Below are positions 1 to 8,404 of a stretch of DNA of 64,000 nt, one piece after another. Where the stretch lies: NCBI GenBank assembly GCA_002391625.1, contig DGFJ01000019.1, positions 15,334 through 79,333 on the forward strand. Reading direction: 5' to 3'. The notes under the pieces were generated by a model. The model saw only the letters and a program-made list of their open reading frames with translations, did no database searches and was not told where the DNA came from. Both the position numbers and the translations under genes were made by a program. The stretch is from Ruminococcaceae bacterium UBA3903. Its GTDB lineage: Bacteria > Bacillota > Clostridia > Oscillospirales > Acutalibacteraceae. The number at the start of each line of letters is the position of its first letter. Positions within the stretch are counted from its first letter, which is position 1.

Positions 1-1632
1 TCTAAAAAAGAAATAATAGAAATACGAAAAATATGTCCAATAGAATTAGAAGTGTTTGTTCATGGTGCGTTGTGTATGTGTGTATCTGGACAATGCTACC
101 TAAGTGCAATGCTTGGTGGCCGCAGCGGAAACCGTGGACAGTGTGCTCAGCCATGCAGACTGCCCTTTATGGTAGAAGGCGGCACAGGGCATGATTTAAG
201 CCTAAAGGATTTGTCTATATTAGATTTTATAGGCGAGCTGGAAAAAATAGGTGTTACATCTGCTAAAATAGAAGGCAGAATGAAGCGACCGGAATATGTT
301 GCATGTGCAGTTAAAGCCGCCAAGGAAAGCTTAGACAAGGGCTATGTGCCAGCGGATACTATGCAGTATTTACGCAGCGTTTTTTCTCGCAGTGGCTTTA
401 CAGATGGTTACTTTACAGGGAAAACAGGTAAAAATATGTTCGGTACTCGTCAAAAAGAGGATGTAACGTCAGCTACAGCTAAAACCTTGGCACAGATAAA
501 AAATAATTACCGTAACGAGGGACAGTCAGTGGCAGTAGAATTTAATTTGACTATTAAAAACAATAGCCCCGTTATACTTACAGCTACAGACATAGACAAC
601 AACCAAAGGACGGTCAAGGGCAACAACCCAGAAAAAGCCATAAACGTGCCATTATCTATTGAGAAAGCTACAGCACAGCTATCAAAAACAGGTGGAACAC
701 CATTTTATGTACAAGGGGTGTATTGTGACATTGATCAGGGTTTAACAGTACCCATGGGTGAGCTTAACAGCTTACGCAGATTGGTACTGGAAAAGCTAGC
801 GGCTCAGCGTAGTATGAAAAAGCCATATGAAATTAATGAGGATGTAAAAATCCATAGAAAAGTATATTATAGGCAGGAGCAGCCTACCATTCGATGTGTT
901 TTCCCCGACACTAATATTCCGTCAGAGTTTAAGGAATGTGAGTATATATATGTACCATTTAATTCCTCACAATCAGAGCTATGCAGGCTTATTAAGGCTG
1001 GCTTTAATGTAGCCTTGGATTTACCACGAGGTATGTTTGGCAGTGAAAATATTATAGAACAATATATATTAAAAGCCAAGGAGGTGGGCGTTGATACTGT
1101 TTTAGCCTCAAATATAGGCAGTATTGCTGTTGCCCAAAAATGTGGAGTACAAATTAATGGTGGTTTTGGTTTAAATGTGTTTAACACGGAAAGCCTAAAT
1201 TTTTATGAAGCCTTAGGACTAAAAAGTGCTGACGTGTCATTTGAGCTGACCTTTAATAAGATAAATGAGCTAGGGGGAAATATTAAGCGTGGTGCTGTTA
1301 TTTATGGTCATTTACCATTAATGATTACACGAAATTGTCCGGTAAATAATTCTAACAAAACCTGTAAAGAATGTGGACAGACCTCTAAAATACGTGATAG
1401 GAAAAGCATTGATTTTCCATTACGCTGTATGAACGGCTGTACGTTACTGCTTAACAGTGTTCCGTTATATATGGGTGACAAATTGGACTTATTTAAAAAT
1501 ATAAATTATATAACCATGGTGTTCAATGTTGAAAACTATGTGGAAAGAGTTGAAAAGTTAGATATAATCAGAAAAAATTCAGTTTACGAAGCTCCATATA
1601 CTAGGGGATTGTACTTTCGTGGAGTAATTTAA
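1..1632 (+). CDS. U32 family peptidase/RNA hydroxylase-like protein (5' partial)
   Basis: The reading frame is open from the first base of the window, so the true start lies outside; the GTG at 52 is inside the gene. The U32 signature is visible at about 49-160: Glu-x-Phe-x-His-Gly-Ala-x-Cys, then a Ser-Gly-x-Cys and a Cys-x-x-x-Cys, followed by the conserved segment on Lys-Ile-Glu-Gly-Arg at about 265-280. A later cluster of cysteines (about 1330-1445) fits the iron-sulfur or metal site of the larger U32 proteins with a C-terminal DUF3656-like region. Members of this family include E. coli RlhA and TrhP, which hydroxylate 23S rRNA or tRNA in a prephenate-dependent way; others are called collagenase-like. 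Which substrate applies here cannot be read from the sequence. It is followed by dut, which has its own promoter. Confidence 0.9.
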   Translation, partial: SKKEIIEIRKICPIELEVFVHGALCMCVSGQCYLSAMLGGRSGNRGQCAQPCRLPFMVEGGTGHDLSLKDLSILDFIGELEKIGVTSAKIEGRMKRPEYVACAVKAAKESLDKGYVPADTMQYLRSVFSRSGFTDGYFTGKTGKNMFGTRQKEDVTSATAKTLAQIKNNYRNEGQSVAVEFNLTIKNNSPVILTATDIDNNQRTVKGNNPEKAINVPLSIEKATAQLSKTGGTPFYVQGVYCDIDQGLTVPMGELNSLRRLVLEKLAAQRSMKKPYEINEDVKIHRKVYYRQEQPTIRCVFPDTNIPSEFKECEYIYVPFNSSQSELCRLIKAGFNVALDLPRGMFGSENIIEQYILKAKEVGVDTVLASNIGSIAVAQKCGVQINGGFGLNVFNTESLNFYEALGLKSADVSFELTFNKINELGGNIKRGAVIYGHLPLMITRNCPVNNSNKTCKECGQTSKIRDRKSIDFPLRCMNGCTLLLNSVPLYMGDKLDLFKNINYITMVFNVENYVERVEKLDIIRKNSVYEAPYTRGLYFRGVI

Positions 1633-1649
1633 TGGGCATTTTTGTAATT

Positions 1650-1678
1650 TTACAGTACATTTTATAGGACAGTAGAAT
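1650..1678 (+). promoter_or_regulatory. sigma-A-type promoter of dut
   Basis: TTACAG at 1650-1655 and TAGAAT at 1673-1678 are separated by 17 bases. This places a start about 55 bases ahead of the dut ATG. Confidence 0.5.
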
Positions 1679-1743
1679 ATAAAATTTATTACTTCAGTTA
1701 GTTTATGTTGAAAAAAATTTAAAAATGGGGTGGAATATATTAT

Positions 1744-2187
1744 ATGAATGAATTAAAAGTAAAACGACTTAATAAAAAGGCATCCTTGCCTACCAGAGCT
1801 ACCAATGGGTCAGCGGGAATGGACTTGTATGCCTGTATAGAACAGCCTGTTATCATTAAACCTGGTGATTTAGTGAAAATACCCACAGGAATTGCTGTAC
1901 AGCTGCCATCCAAGGATATGGGAGCATTTATTTTTCCACGCAGCGGTTTAGCAGTAAAGCACGGTATAACATTATCAAACAGCGTAGGTGTAGTAGACAG
2001 CGATTATCGTGGTGAAATATGTGTTGGTCTGTGTAATGTAGGCGGTGAAAGCTACACCGTAAAGCCACAGGAACGTATAGCTCAAATGGTTGTTATGCCT
2101 GTATATGTAATGTCAGTTACAGAGGCTGAGGTGTTAGATAACACTGCCAGAGGTGAAGGCGGGTTCGGCTCAACTGGTAAATTGTAG
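1744..2187 (+). CDS. dut: dUTP diphosphatase
   Basis: Trimeric dUTPase that hydrolyses dUTP to dUMP and pyrophosphate, keeping uracil out of DNA and feeding dTMP synthesis. All five family motifs are present in a 147-residue protein of normal length: AGMDLYA (24-30), PRSGLA (65-70), GVVDSDYRGE (82-91, with the catalytic Asp), ERIAQMV (110-116) and the C-terminal glycine-rich RGEGGFGST (136-144). The ATG is preceded by a GGGGTGG ribosome binding site. It sits alone between the U32 gene and minD, each with its own promoter. Confidence 0.97.
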   Translation: MNELKVKRLNKKASLPTRATNGSAGMDLYACIEQPVIIKPGDLVKIPTGIAVQLPSKDMGAFIFPRSGLAVKHGITLSNSVGVVDSDYRGEICVGLCNVGGESYTVKPQERIAQMVVMPVYVMSVTEAEVLDNTARGEGGFGSTGKL

Positions 2188-2307
2188 TAATATAAATATG
2201 TAAAAAAATTGTTAGTTTATTACAAAATACTTTGTAAAATAGCCCTAATTCGTTAATATTACTATGAATTGTAACTAAAATTTGGATAAAAAACATGGTA
2301 AAATGCT

Positions 2308-2336
2308 TTGACGTATATAAAAAAGTGTGATAGAAT
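2308..2336 (+). promoter_or_regulatory. sigma-A-type promoter of minD-mgsA
   Basis: TTGACG at 2308-2313 and TAGAAT at 2331-2336 with a 17-base spacer, about 75 bases ahead of minD. It marks minD as the first gene of its transcript, so minC is not simply upstream in the same operon. Confidence 0.65.
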
Positions 2337-2413
2337 ATGTAATAGACATAAAGTAAAAGGGTTACTGCGAATTTTTTATCATATATGATAATTTTTTTAG
2401 GAAAGGACGTTGT

Positions 2414-3151
2414 ATGGGCAAGGTAATAGCAATAACATCAGGTAAAGGCGGGACTGGAAAATCCACAATATGTGTCAGTCTGGGCGCAGCACTGGTAAAA
2501 CGTGGATACAGGGTATTGCTGATTGATTGTGATTCAGGTATGCGTGGGCTTGACATTATGCTAGGTGTTAGTAATAGCTTGGTTTTTGACATAGCAGATG
2601 CTGTATCTGGCAACTGTTCACCTGACCAGATTGTATATCCGTGTAACCATATACATGGTCTTAGCCTTATTCCCGCTCCTCAAAATGCAGTAGATGAGCT
2701 TAGCCCGTCTGTTTTAAAACAGTTTACGGAAAATGTTAAGAAGAGCTATGACTATATATTAGTAGATTCACCAGCAGGTGTTGGTAAGGGCTTTGAAACG
2801 GCTATAACACCGGCGGAAATGTGTTTGGTTGTTGCTAATACAGAGCCTACCAGTATGCGTGGCTGTGTAAATGTTAGGAAGCTACTCACCGATTTTGGAA
2901 AAACAAACATACGACTTGTTATTAATCGCTTTTCAAGAAGTGACTTTAAAAAACTACATTTTTATGATGATTTAGATCAGGTTATTGATGAGGCTGCTAT
3001 ACAGCTTATAGCAGTAGTAAGCGAAGACAGGCAGGTTGTATCTGCTATACAAAAGGGTACAGCGTACAAGGGCAGCTGTACTGCGTTGACGGCAATAGAT
3101 AACTTAGCCGCCAGAATAGATGGGGAAAACCCAACATTGCTAATTACCTAA
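2414..3151 (+). CDS. minD: MinD-family P-loop ATPase, without MinC/MinE and without an obvious membrane-targeting helix
   Basis: ParA/MinD-type ATPase of 245 residues. The deviant Walker A motif SGKGGTGKST is at 9-18, the switch region LLIDCDSGMRGLD at 35-47 and DSPAGVGKGF at 118-127, matching MinD rather than ParA or NifH. In known MinD proteins ATP-dependent dimers bind the membrane through a basic amphipathic C-terminal helix, recruit MinC to block FtsZ and are cycled by MinE. Here the C-terminus ends in ENPTLLIT with no such basic amphipathic tail, and neither minC nor minE is nearby. The ATG follows an AGGAAAGGA site. mgsA follows 48 bases later; the minD-mgsA proximity is typical of Clostridia, where minE usually lies between. 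Family call is firm; a division-site role is less certain. Confidence 0.88.
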   Translation: MGKVIAITSGKGGTGKSTICVSLGAALVKRGYRVLLIDCDSGMRGLDIMLGVSNSLVFDIADAVSGNCSPDQIVYPCNHIHGLSLIPAPQNAVDELSPSVLKQFTENVKKSYDYILVDSPAGVGKGFETAITPAEMCLVVANTEPTSMRGCVNVRKLLTDFGKTNIRLVINRFSRSDFKKLHFYDDLDQVIDEAAIQLIAVVSEDRQVVSAIQKGTAYKGSCTALTAIDNLAARIDGENPTLLIT

Positions 3152-3199
3152 GCCTTTGCTGGACAATAAAATTTGGGATTTGACGAAAAGAGGGAATGT

Positions 3200-3595
3200 A
3201 TGAAAATTGCATTAATTTCACACGACGAAAAAAAAGAATTAATGGTGCAATTTTGCATCGCATACTGTGGTATACTTAGCCGTTATTCATTGTGTGCTAC
3301 AGGTACAACAGGTAAAATGGTATCAGAGGCAACCGGACTGGAGATACAGAAGTTTTTAGGCGGTTCACAGGGCGGCGACCAGCAGATAGCAGCACGTATC
3401 GCTTGTAATGAGATAGATATGCTGTTATTCTTTAGAGATCCCCTAAACCCAAAGCCACACGAGCCAAATGATATGAACCTTTTAAGACTTTGTGATATGC
3501 ATAATATTCCTTTTGCTACAAATATTGCAACAGCTGAAATGCTTATTCATGGCTTGGAAAGAGGAGATTTAGACTGGAGAAATATCGTAAAATAA
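3200..3595 (+). CDS. mgsA: Methylglyoxal synthase
   Basis: Converts dihydroxyacetone phosphate to methylglyoxal and phosphate, a bypass of lower glycolysis under phosphate limitation or carbon overflow. Conserved elements are SHDEKK near the N-terminus, ATGTTGKM (phosphate binding), GGDQQIAARI with the catalytic Asp, and the PHEP stretch followed by LLRLCDMHNIPFATN. The ATG at 3200 follows AGAGGGA and gives the usual 131 residues; a longer frame from a TTG at 3173 has no ribosome binding site. Compared from memory with E. coli and B. subtilis MgsA, the residue after PHEP is Asn where those have Asp, with an Asp one place later. Probably cotranscribed with minD. Confidence 0.93.
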   Translation: MKIALISHDEKKELMVQFCIAYCGILSRYSLCATGTTGKMVSEATGLEIQKFLGGSQGGDQQIAARIACNEIDMLLFFRDPLNPKPHEPNDMNLLRLCDMHNIPFATNIATAEMLIHGLERGDLDWRNIVK

Positions 3596-3740
3596 GGGAT
3601 GTTTTTCGAGAAGGGTCTTGTATTTTCTTGGTTATAGGTGACCGAAATATAAAATTTTACAGGTATATAAAAATGTGTCACTTGATTTTTATATATTCCT
3701 TATTTTTATGATTAAATTGGGGCTTATATGTGGTACGGTC

Positions 3741-3806
3741 TTGTAACTTTTTAAGTATTATAGTAAAATAGAATAGTTAAGGGGTGGGGCTTTCTGCTCT
3801 GCCCCT
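3741..3806 (+). promoter_or_regulatory. Promoter of hisS-aspS with an 11-bp hairpin at the predicted 5' end of the mRNA
   Basis: TTGTAA (3741-3746) and TAAAAT (3764-3769) are separated by 17 bases. Just downstream, 3780-3790 pairs with 3796-3806 over 11 positions including three G-U pairs, with a 5-base loop, followed by only a short AATTTTA. The hairpin therefore begins within a few bases of the expected transcript start. No T-box signature (the GGTGGNACCGCG antiterminator core) occurs in 3596-3940. The rest of that gap shows nothing else I can name. Confidence 0.5.
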
Positions 3807-3940
3807 AATTTTATGTATATAATTTAGTGGTTTAAGCTGTTGCGTCCTTTGTATTAAAGGTGTTATAACAAACAAACGCATGGTAAATCAACGGAAAAAG
3901 AGAGATTTAGAAATATATGAACTTTTGGAGGGCTTAGTTT

Positions 3941-5251
3941 ATGGCTTTAATAACAAAAAGAGTTTACGGAGCAGAGGATGTATTGCCAAAGGATAGCTAC
4001 AAATGGCAGTTCTTAGAGGATGTTATGCGAAAGGAAGCTAACACACATGGCTTTAAGGAAATCCGCACACCCGTTTTTGAGCATACAGAATTATTTAAGC
4101 GTGGCGTAGGCGATACTACTGACGTTGTGCAAAAGGAAATGTACACCTTTGACACAAAGGGCGGTACGTCCATTACCCTACGACCAGAGGGTACAGCCGG
4201 AGCTGCCCGTGCATTGCTGGAGCATGCTATCTATAACGATGGGCTTCCAGTTAAAGCTTATTATTTTGTGTCTTGTTACCGTTATGAAAAAAAGCAGGCT
4301 AACAGATACCGAGAGTTTCATCAATATGGCATGGAGGTTTATGGTACATCATCTCCGGCTGCAGACGCAGAGATTATAACATCTGCAGCTACATTGTTTG
4401 AAAGATTAGGGCTGCAAAATTTACAGCTAGAGCTAAATTCTATTGGCTGCCCTACATGTCGCAAAGAATACCATAAGGCGTTAAGGGCATATTTTGAACA
4501 GTACAAGGACCAATTATGTGAAACCTGTTTGTCACGTTTAGATAGAAATCCTATGAGAATACTGGACTGTAAAAGTTCTGTATGCTCAAAAATAGCAGAG
4601 AACGCACCTACTGTTCTGGATTATTTATGTGACGACTGCAAGGAGCATTTCCAAGGGGTTAAGGGGTATTTGGATGCCTGTGGTATCAGCTATGTTATTA
4701 ATCCTAAAATCGTTAGGGGCTTGGACTATTATACACGAACGGTGTTTGAGTTTGTAACTACACAGCTAGGCGCCCAAGGCACGGTATGTGGCGGTGGCAG
4801 GTATGATGGTCTAATCGAAGAAATTGGCGGTCAGCACACACCGTCGCTTGGTTTTGCACTAGGTATGGAAAGACTGTTAGCTTTAATGGAGGCACAGGGT
4901 ATAGAGATACCTAAGCCGTCAGGCTGTGATTTATATATTGCAGGTTTAGGCGAACAGGCACAAAAGAAGGCTTTTGCCATAATAAGGGAAATAAGACAGG
5001 CATCATTAAATGCAGAGGGAGATATAGTAGGCAGAAGCTTACGTGCCCAAATGAAGTATGCTGACAAAATTGGTGCAAAATTTAGTATGGTTTTAGGTGA
5101 TGATGAGATAACAAACAACAAGGCTGTACTAAAAAATATGGAAACAGGCGATAAAATTGATGTGCCATTAGACGAGAACTTTTTTCAAGGATTTTTTAGT
5201 GCTTATGTAGAGGCAGACCAAGCCAAGCTGTTACAAAAAATGGATATGTAA
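3941..5251 (+). CDS. hisS: Histidyl-tRNA synthetase
   Basis: Class II aminoacyl-tRNA synthetase that charges tRNA-His. Residues 78-90 (LRPEGTAGAAR) and motif 2 around 106-133 (YYFVSCYRYEKKQ, then REFHQYG) form the ATP site; the histidine-binding RGLDYYTRTVFE lies at 259-270 and motif 3, GFALGMERLL, at 304-313. The Cys-rich stretch at 170-233 is usual in Firmicutes HisRS. The C-terminal anticodon-binding domain is complete (436 residues in all). The start follows GGAGGG. aspS follows after 60 bases, the common Firmicutes hisS-aspS pair. Confidence 0.97.
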   Translation: MALITKRVYGAEDVLPKDSYKWQFLEDVMRKEANTHGFKEIRTPVFEHTELFKRGVGDTTDVVQKEMYTFDTKGGTSITLRPEGTAGAARALLEHAIYNDGLPVKAYYFVSCYRYEKKQANRYREFHQYGMEVYGTSSPAADAEIITSAATLFERLGLQNLQLELNSIGCPTCRKEYHKALRAYFEQYKDQLCETCLSRLDRNPMRILDCKSSVCSKIAENAPTVLDYLCDDCKEHFQGVKGYLDACGISYVINPKIVRGLDYYTRTVFEFVTTQLGAQGTVCGGGRYDGLIEEIGGQHTPSLGFALGMERLLALMEAQGIEIPKPSGCDLYIAGLGEQAQKKAFAIIREIRQASLNAEGDIVGRSLRAQMKYADKIGAKFSMVLGDDEITNNKAVLKNMETGDKIDVPLDENFFQGFFSAYVEADQAKLLQKMDM

Positions 5252-5311
5252 TCAATATTTTTAATATATGGTGAGTAGCGAGTTTTACACGCCGAAAGGA
5301 ATGATAATATA

Positions 5312-7096
5312 ATGGTAGAGTTTATGACAGGACTAAAAAGAACAAATTATTGTGGCGATTTGCGTATGTCCGATGTAGGTAAAAAAGTTACAATTTTTGG
5401 TTGGGTACAGCGTCAGCGTGACCTAGGTCAGCTAATTTTCATTGATTTGCGTGACAGGACAGGTATTGTTCAGCTGGCATTAGATGATACAACCGATAAA
5501 GATGTTTTTCAAAAGGCCTTCGCTGTACGCAGCGAGTTTGTTTTAGGTGTTGTCGGCACAGTTAGGGAAAGAAGTGCAAAAACAAATAAAATAGCCACAG
5601 GTGACATCGAAATTAATGTGGAGGAGCTGAGAGTCTTAGGCGAAAGCGAAACCCCACCATTTGAAATTGTTGAAAACTGTACAACTGGAGAGGTTACCAG
5701 ATTAAAATATAGATATTTAGACCTCCGCCGTCCTGACCTGCAAAAAAATATGATGCTTCGTCACAAAATTGCTAAATCTACTCGTGATTATTTTGATGAA
5801 CAAGGCTTTATAGAGATAGAAACACCAATATTGATTAAATCTACACCAGAGGGTGCCAGAGATTTTCTAGTACCATCCAGACTGCATAACGGTAGCTTTT
5901 ATGCACTGCCACAGTCACCACAAATGTACAAACAGCTTTGTATGGTAGCTGGTTTTGATAAATATATGCAGATAGCACGCTGCTTCCGTGATGAGGATTT
6001 GCGTGCGGACAGACAACCAGAGTTTACACAAATTGACCTTGAAATGTCTTTTGTTGATATGGAGGACGTTTTAAGTCTAGGCGAAGGATATATACAAAGA
6101 GTGTTTAAGGATACTTTAAATATTGATATTCCTACACCGTTTCCACGTTTAACGTATAATCAGGTTATGGAGCGTTATGGCTCTGATAAGCCTGACACAC
6201 GCTTTGCTATGGAGCTGTTCGACCTAACTGATATTGTTAAGGATTGTGGCTTTGGAGTGTTTAAAGGTGCTGTTGACGGCGGGGGCAGCGTACGTGGCAT
6301 TACAGCTAAAAATGCTGTAAAAACTTATTCTCGTAAGGAAATAGACAAGCTGACAGAGTTCGTTCGTGGTATAGGCGCTAAGGGCTTAGCTTGGATTAGA
6401 ATGACTGATGATGGTATAGCATCCAGCTTTGCAAAATTTATGTCCGAGGATGAAATGAAAGCAATTTTGGATACAGCAGGTGCAGAAAAGGGCGATGTAG
6501 TAATGATAGTTGCTGATACAGATAACTATCAGGTAATGTCTACATTGGGAGCTTTGCGTTGTGAGGTTGCAAAAAAGCTGGACATTATTGGTGACGGCTA
6601 CAACTTTCTATGGGTTGTTGAGTTCCCATTTTTTGAATATGATAAGGAAAGCGAAGCATGGGTTGCAATGCACCACCCGTTCACCTCTCCTACTGATGAG
6701 TGCTTAGACACGCTGGAGGAGGATAAGGGCAAGGTATATGCTAAGGCGTATGATATGGTGCTAAACGGCATAGAGCTATCCTCTGGTTCTATTCGTATTA
6801 CAAACCCAGACCTGCAAAAAAGAATGTTTAGTCTGCTGGGACTAAGGGACGAAGAAGCGTACCAAAAGTTTGGTTTCTTAACGGATGCCTTTAAATATGG
6901 TGCACCACCACATGGCGGTATGGGTATAGGATTAGACAGACTTGTAATGCAGATGATAAAAGCACCTACCCTGCGTGATGTTGTTGCCTTTCCTAAGGTG
7001 CAAAATGCCAGCGAGCCTATGACAAACGCACCGGCTGGCGTGGATGATGAACAGCTGCAGGAGCTAGGCATAGCGGTGACAAAGGAAGTAAAATAA
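5312..7096 (+). CDS. aspS: Aspartyl-tRNA synthetase
   Basis: Bacterial-type class II synthetase of 594 residues. The order is an N-terminal OB-fold anticodon-binding domain (GWVQRQRDLGQLIFIDLRDR), the first catalytic half with YRYLDLRRP and the FLVPSR/ALPQSPQ substrate loop, motif 2 (ARCFRDEDLRADRQPEFTQ), the bacterial GAD insertion domain in the middle, and motif 3 (GIGLDRLVM) near the C-terminus. The ATG at 5312 follows AAAGGA; a second ATG at 5324 is possible. It is probably cotranscribed with hisS and ends in the hairpin terminator at 7158. Confidence 0.97.
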   Translation: MVEFMTGLKRTNYCGDLRMSDVGKKVTIFGWVQRQRDLGQLIFIDLRDRTGIVQLALDDTTDKDVFQKAFAVRSEFVLGVVGTVRERSAKTNKIATGDIEINVEELRVLGESETPPFEIVENCTTGEVTRLKYRYLDLRRPDLQKNMMLRHKIAKSTRDYFDEQGFIEIETPILIKSTPEGARDFLVPSRLHNGSFYALPQSPQMYKQLCMVAGFDKYMQIARCFRDEDLRADRQPEFTQIDLEMSFVDMEDVLSLGEGYIQRVFKDTLNIDIPTPFPRLTYNQVMERYGSDKPDTRFAMELFDLTDIVKDCGFGVFKGAVDGGGSVRGITAKNAVKTYSRKEIDKLTEFVRGIGAKGLAWIRMTDDGIASSFAKFMSEDEMKAILDTAGAEKGDVVMIVADTDNYQVMSTLGALRCEVAKKLDIIGDGYNFLWVVEFPFFEYDKESEAWVAMHHPFTSPTDECLDTLEEDKGKVYAKAYDMVLNGIELSSGSIRITNPDLQKRMFSLLGLRDEEAYQKFGFLTDAFKYGAPPHGGMGIGLDRLVMQMIKAPTLRDVVAFPKVQNASEPMTNAPAGVDDEQLQELGIAVTKEVK

Positions 7097-7157
7097 TAAT
7101 GCTGTTTCCTGTAGTAAAGGTTAATTTCACAGCTGTTGAAAATTAATATAAAACATA

Positions 7158-7195
7158 AGGGTAGAGAACCGTAAAGGCTCTCTACCCTATTTTAT
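7158..7195. terminator. Bidirectional intrinsic terminator between aspS and the facing C_GCAxxG_C_C gene
   Basis: A 13-position stem (7158-7170 with 7176-7188, one mismatch) with a 5-base loop, then ATTTTATT on the plus strand. The two flanking genes converge on it. Confidence 0.8.
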
Positions 7196-7205
7196 TAAAA
7201 CCATA

Positions 7206-7667
7206 TTATGATTTATTTTTTTCTAAAATATAATCTGACAGTATATCCGCCGCATCCTTAACCAATAATGCACATGGACGCTTTTTATAATACTCTGCTG
7301 TGCGTTCACTAGGGGTAGGATTTATATCCTGTTTGTCGTTTAAACCCAGTAAATCACCACATACAATACTGCCGTTTTTCTCCTTAAAGCTGTTCAGTAG
7401 CTTTTGTACCATTTTATACGTTTCTTTTTTTTCGGTGATTGCCTTGGGGTCATCGTAGCCATACAGCATATCGGCAGCCATTATCATACCAGATACAGCA
7501 CCGCATACGTTGCGTGTTCTGCCCATACCGCCGCCAAAACCAGATGAAATTATAAACGCTGTTTTTTCGTCTAAACCCAGTTCATTGGCATATGCACCTA
7601 AAACAGATTGGGCACAATTATAACCACTGTGAAACATTTCGCAAGCCTTTTGTCCTTGTACGCTCAT
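7206..7667 (-). CDS. C_GCAxxG_C_C family putative redox protein
   Basis: Small 153-residue protein of the C_GCAxxG_C_C family, usually described as a putative redox-active or metal-binding protein of anaerobes. Visible signatures are an N-terminal Cys-Ala-Gln-Ser after YN, the glycine-rich SGFGGGMGRTRNVCGAVSG (here with a following Cys), a later Val-Cys-Gly-Asp and a C-terminal RPCALLV, giving the spaced cysteines of the family. The ATG is preceded by AAAGGAGATG. It is transcribed alone, divergently from the membrane-protein gene at 7898. Biochemical function is unknown. Confidence 0.85.
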   Translation of the reverse strand: MSVQGQKACEMFHSGYNCAQSVLGAYANELGLDEKTAFIISSGFGGGMGRTRNVCGAVSGMIMAADMLYGYDDPKAITEKKETYKMVQKLLNSFKEKNGSIVCGDLLGLNDKQDINPTPSERTAEYYKKRPCALLVKDAADILSDYILEKNKS

Positions 7668-7819
7668 ATTTTAACATCTCCTTTTTATTATTATATCATA
7701 AAATTCACATAAATATAGTTTAATAATTATATTTTATATGGAGAAGCTGTAAAAAACGGATGGATATGGCGGTAGCAACAAAAGGAACAGAGATTTTAGT
7801 TAATTTTGTTGAAAAATTA

Positions 7820-7849
7820 TTGCTATGCATATGCAAAATGTGTTATAAT
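7820..7849 (+). promoter_or_regulatory. sigma-A-type promoter of the 7898-8838 gene pair
   Basis: TTGCTA at 7820-7825 and TATAAT at 7844-7849 with an 18-base spacer. It lies downstream of the upstream in-frame ATG at 7760 and so supports the start at 7898. Confidence 0.55.
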
Positions 7850-7897
7850 TGGCATACAGACATTAATATATTTATAATATACAGGGGGTGGAGCTAT

Positions 7898-8404
7898 ATG
7901 CATATAGCGGTTTTAATTTTATTTTTTTTAGCCTTCGGTGTGGGGTTTGCCCTGCAGGGCAGGTATTTTGTCCATATGTTACAGCTTCACGGATATGATA
8001 CTCACGTTCAAGGTCAATGGATAACAAAAAAATTTACACACTTTATTCCAAAACAAATATTGGCATTACTAACAATTCCGTTAATTGCCTTTGTAGGGGA
8101 TACAGGTATAATTTTGTCTGGTATAATATATATTATTTTGGGCTATGTGTATAAACCCAGAGAATACAGACAACCTATGCAGTACAAGTCGGCTACTATG
8201 AAGGTTATACTGCCAGTTGGTATCATCAGCTGCATATTATATTGTATAGCTATTTGTATTAACGAAAACACAATGATTATGGCTTTAATTTTGGCGGTGC
8301 TGTATGTGGTTGTACCATTTATAATAATGTTGGTAAATTCTATTGTTAATAAAAACAAAAAAAGAAATATTTCCCAGTCAACTGTTAAGGAGGAAACTAC
8401 ATGA
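7898..8404 (+). CDS. Multi-helix membrane protein resembling the N-terminal membrane region of clostridial MurF-like ligases
   Basis: About 168 residues with an N-terminal hydrophobic helix, a short polar segment (RYFVHMLQLHGYDTHVQGQW), then three further hydrophobic stretches and a Lys-rich C-terminus. The start at 7898 follows GGGGGTGG. The polar segment reminds me of the loop after the first helix in some clostridial MurF-type proteins that carry a membrane domain before the ligase; here no ligase follows. That comparison is from memory and weak. Its stop codon overlaps the start of the next gene by four bases (ATGA), implying translational coupling with the TM2 protein. Confidence 0.55.
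   Translation: MHIAVLILFFLAFGVGFALQGRYFVHMLQLHGYDTHVQGQWITKKFTHFIPKQILALLTIPLIAFVGDTGIILSGIIYIILGYVYKPREYRQPMQYKSATMKVILPVGIISCILYCIAICINENTMIMALILAVLYVVVPFIIMLVNSIVNKNKKRNISQSTVKEETT

Noticed and set aside
52..54. GTG at 52 as the start of the U32 gene
   Set aside because: The frame is open to base 1 and the residues upstream continue the family pattern ahead of the signature, so the gene is cut by the window edge.
3596..3940. T-box riboswitch ahead of hisS
   Set aside because: Expected from gene type, but the conserved GGTGGNACCGCG core is not present.
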